This document shows, piece by piece, positions 61,261 to 64,000 of a stretch of 64,000 nt of DNA. The stretch comes from Pampus argenteus. Its lineage: Eukaryota; Chordata; Actinopteri; Scombriformes; Stromateidae. The position numbers and the translations under genes are program-made. Every line of letters starts with the position of its first letter. Position 1 is the stretch's first letter. The notes beneath the pieces were generated by a model that was given only the letters and a program-made list of their open reading frames with translations, did no database searches and was not told where the DNA came from. Location: assembly GCA_036937835.1 (NCBI GenBank), contig CM072876.1:8807501-8871500 (forward strand), read 5' to 3'.

Positions 61261-64000
61261 CTTTTGCAATATTTGCTACACTATGATTTGATGTGTCAGG
61301 TTAGAAAAAAAACATGTTATGAACATTAAAGAAGTTGCGTCAAATCACATTAAATTAGTGTTTAACCTTTAAAAAAAAAAAGAAAAAAAGAAAAGTCCAA
61401 TCTAGGTGCCTTTCATCTAAATAAACCACAACTAGACCTGGAAAATAAAAAAAGAGCAGACTTTTTGTAAGAGTGCTCCTAAAACTTAATGATGGATAGA
61501 GTTCTTTTCTGGACCAAAAAAAGAAGAAAACATTTATTCTAGATCTTGGGAATTAGGGACTGTCATCAACAGTTTGTCTTCATCTTTCTCTAAAGCCCAC
61601 AAGGCTCATTGTCCTAAAAAAGACATTTCATACAGAGCGCTCATTGTCTTCCATTTTCAGAAAGGCAGTCAAGCATCCTGACAGAATTAAAGTGCAGTAC
61701 AGGGATATGAGACCTCAATCTTGCCACCGGTATGAAAATAACAATTTATTCTGCCAAGTTTAAAACATTACGCTCCAGCTGTCACATGCTTTTCATCGGT
61801 TTGTGTCATCCAAAAAGGTAGAAACATTTATGACCCAACCGTGTCAACTTACAGTCAAAAGCCGTGCTTATTAAATCCTCTGTTGACACCTGTCAAACAG
61901 AAGCAGTGCAGCAGTTTCCTTTGACACGGCACAATCGAGGCTTCACTTTTGGTCATGCTTGCTGAAACCTGAGAGAAACTCAAAACGCTGCTAATATGAT
62001 GACATTTCAATAATTATGGGGGCGAGCAATAGCAGTTAATACCTGTGCTGTAAATATAGATTAAAATAATAATAATACTGTATTAATATGGAAGAACTTG
62101 TATTGTATCATGTCCATATGCACATGTATTCCTCCCTCATGGCCACCTTGTCTACTAGAAATTATGTTAACATTATACTTATTTGCACCTGCAAATACAT
62201 ATGGGGAGGAACATAATGCCACCTGGATTACATTTATTATCAACATAATCAGGAAATCATTTTAATGAACGTATTTGCCAACGTGCAAAGTGTTTACCCC
62301 AAATACTCTGACTGACAAAGCATTTCATTTGCAGTTTTCTAACAGTCGCTGTTGCAATACATTATTCACTCATAGCAACTAAAGCATTATTAACTAAGTG
62401 TTGTGAATGCCAAAACAGAAGCATATAGACATAGATTGTTGTGTTGGTTAAATATTAAAAAACAGTGTTTTGCTGCCCTCTCTGGCTAAACGTTTGAACA
62501 ATAAAGCACATCCATCAGTGATGAGCTTACAGGGTCCTGAAGTACACCTGTACGTCACTGAAGCAAGGTCAGATTTTATACCGCTGGAGTTCAGCAAAAC
62601 ACGTTGGTAGGTATCAATTAATAGGTTGATTTTTTTTTTTTTTAAATTAATCGATAAGTCATTAGGTCTATAAAATGCTGATAAATGACGAAATTTTTTA
62701 AATCACCATCTTCCTTCCTTCCAATCAACAGTCCACGAATCAAAAATATTCAGTTTACCATCTAAATATGAGAAAATATTCCCATTTAAGAAGCTGAAAC
62801 AAGTGAAGTTGAAAAATATTCTTGGCTATTACAGAATATTTGTGTAAATGTTTTTTTCATCTTACGCGTTGTATCAATCTGAGTCAAAAAGTTTTAAATT
62901 GTATTCTATTGTGTTCACACTGTAAGTATTGTGACACATTAGAATTGATTTTTTTTAATATTGTAAAATAACATTAATAATATACAGTTTACAACCTTGT
63001 AGTCTACGAGCTCTCCAGTTCCAGTGTTACCACTGACCAGAGGTCTTCCTGAAGTAAGAGTCTACATAACAGGCCAGACACATCGAGATACCCTGATGGT
63101 AAGTTCAGCCGTAGCAGCAGCAAAGAGGCAATTACCCAGAGGCATCTAGGCGAAAGACAGGAGAAAAATCAATACATAATTTCAACATTTCAGAAGGTGT
63201 TTCCTTCGACTCAGTCAATGTCTCATTCACAGTTAGTTACTTTTTTTTTTTTTTTTTAAATTAATCTCCTTTTGTATTTTATATGGTACAGTAAAGACGT
63301 TAATAAAGTATGATTTACCCATCATTCTTTAAACTCTTTTGGGTTAAATAAGACTAGTTTTAAGTGAATAAATGTAAAGGCAGTTTAAATTTGAATCTAC
63401 TGAATGTGAGGTCTAGCATTTATAAGAACTGACAGCATCCTGCCATGAATTTTGAGTCTGAAAAGTAATTCTAAATTCAAAAAAAAAGGTTACACAGTCA
63501 GCTCAGTGTACCTGTGAGTGGCATATTTAGGAGAAATTCACTTCACCTGACCCCGGGTGAAGTGTCTGCGAGGAGTTTCATCTAGGCCTAACGACACAGG
63601 AGTGCGGTGCAGGTTCACACAAAGTTTACAGCGACCACACAATACCATTTCGTACCCTGTCACACTCAGTTATGGAGGCGGGCAGATGGGCAACCCCTTC
63701 CCACACAGCATCAAGATGCCATGGAGAAGTGACAGCAGCCAGACACAAAAATGAAACAAATCAATAGTGGCGTCTCTTATGGAGAAGACCAAACCGCAGC
63801 ACAACATGATAATGACCACAAATCCACTCAAGCGTTGTGGCTACCCCCGGAGAGGAACTTAATGAAGGTTTGTATGACTGACCAATCGTCTACTAAATTA
63901 GAAAAGACAATATCACGCAGCTGGTTCTTAGAGCTTTGTCTGCTCTGACTCATAGTACACTCATGGTACACCTTCTTCCATAACCTGGCAATTATACCGT

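Larger units (their letters stand above)
44733..64000 (-). other. Sequence upstream of the esrrb coding region; presumed 5' UTR introns and enhancers
   Basis: The first coding exon begins with a splice acceptor at 44733, so the transcript starts further right. I cannot identify the non-coding first exon. Open frames here (for example 45263-45628, 57315-57806, 59851-60237) lack domains and are not called. Confidence 0.5.

Noticed and set aside
62471..62490. CTCF-like TGCCCTCTCTGGC on the minus strand
   Set aside because: One base is missing relative to the consensus spacing, so a convergent loop with the site at 8418 is not supported.

Overview
The window looks like nuclear DNA from a teleost fish. 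The genes are vertebrate, with canonical GT..AG introns. Several introns are very short (about 95-240 bp). Intergenic DNA is AT-rich and full of (TG)n, (CA)n and poly-A tracts. Three loci lie head-to-tail, all on the minus strand. Nothing on the plus strand is supported as a gene.

Region by region (plus-strand coordinates): (1) 1-809 is the first coding exon of a YLPM1 (ZAP3) orthologue. The rest of that gene lies beyond the left edge, and its CpG/ETS/CRE-bearing promoter is at about 1060-1115. (2) 1732-6429 is a small TCF/LEF-type HMG-box gene whose exon cassette is tandemly duplicated. The upstream copy (B, 3862-6429) is complete, with a proline-rich first exon and eight coding exons for about 364 aa. 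The downstream copy (A, 1732-3413) has all exons from exon 2 on, except one 60-nt exon, and has no copy of exon 1. (3) About 6.5-23.2 kb is intergenic: one long fold-back element, AT-rich stretches resembling conserved non-coding DNA, and microsatellites. (4) 23233-44719 holds the six coding exons (435 aa) of an oestrogen-related receptor, best called esrrb, with a complete DNA-binding domain and ligand-binding domain. (5) 44.73-64 kb is non-coding sequence upstream of the esrrb start codon. It presumably contains 5' untranslated exons, introns and enhancers that I cannot delimit.

YLPM1 and ESRRB both lie on human 14q24.3, so their presence together supports the esrrb call. The most unusual locus is the TCF/LEF-like pair. 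It joins an LEF-type HMG box and basic tail to an N-terminus without a recognisable beta-catenin-binding segment. The two cassettes differ by a frame-neutral exon flanked by 12-bp direct repeats, by a 4-bp indel that changes the C-terminus, and by substitutions inside the HMG box. Exon 1 is phase-compatible with both cassettes, so one gene with alternative 3' cassettes is a real alternative to a gene plus a degraded duplicate.

Coding exons were derived by reading splice sites and checking that phases join. UTRs, promoters and conserved-element calls are inferences.
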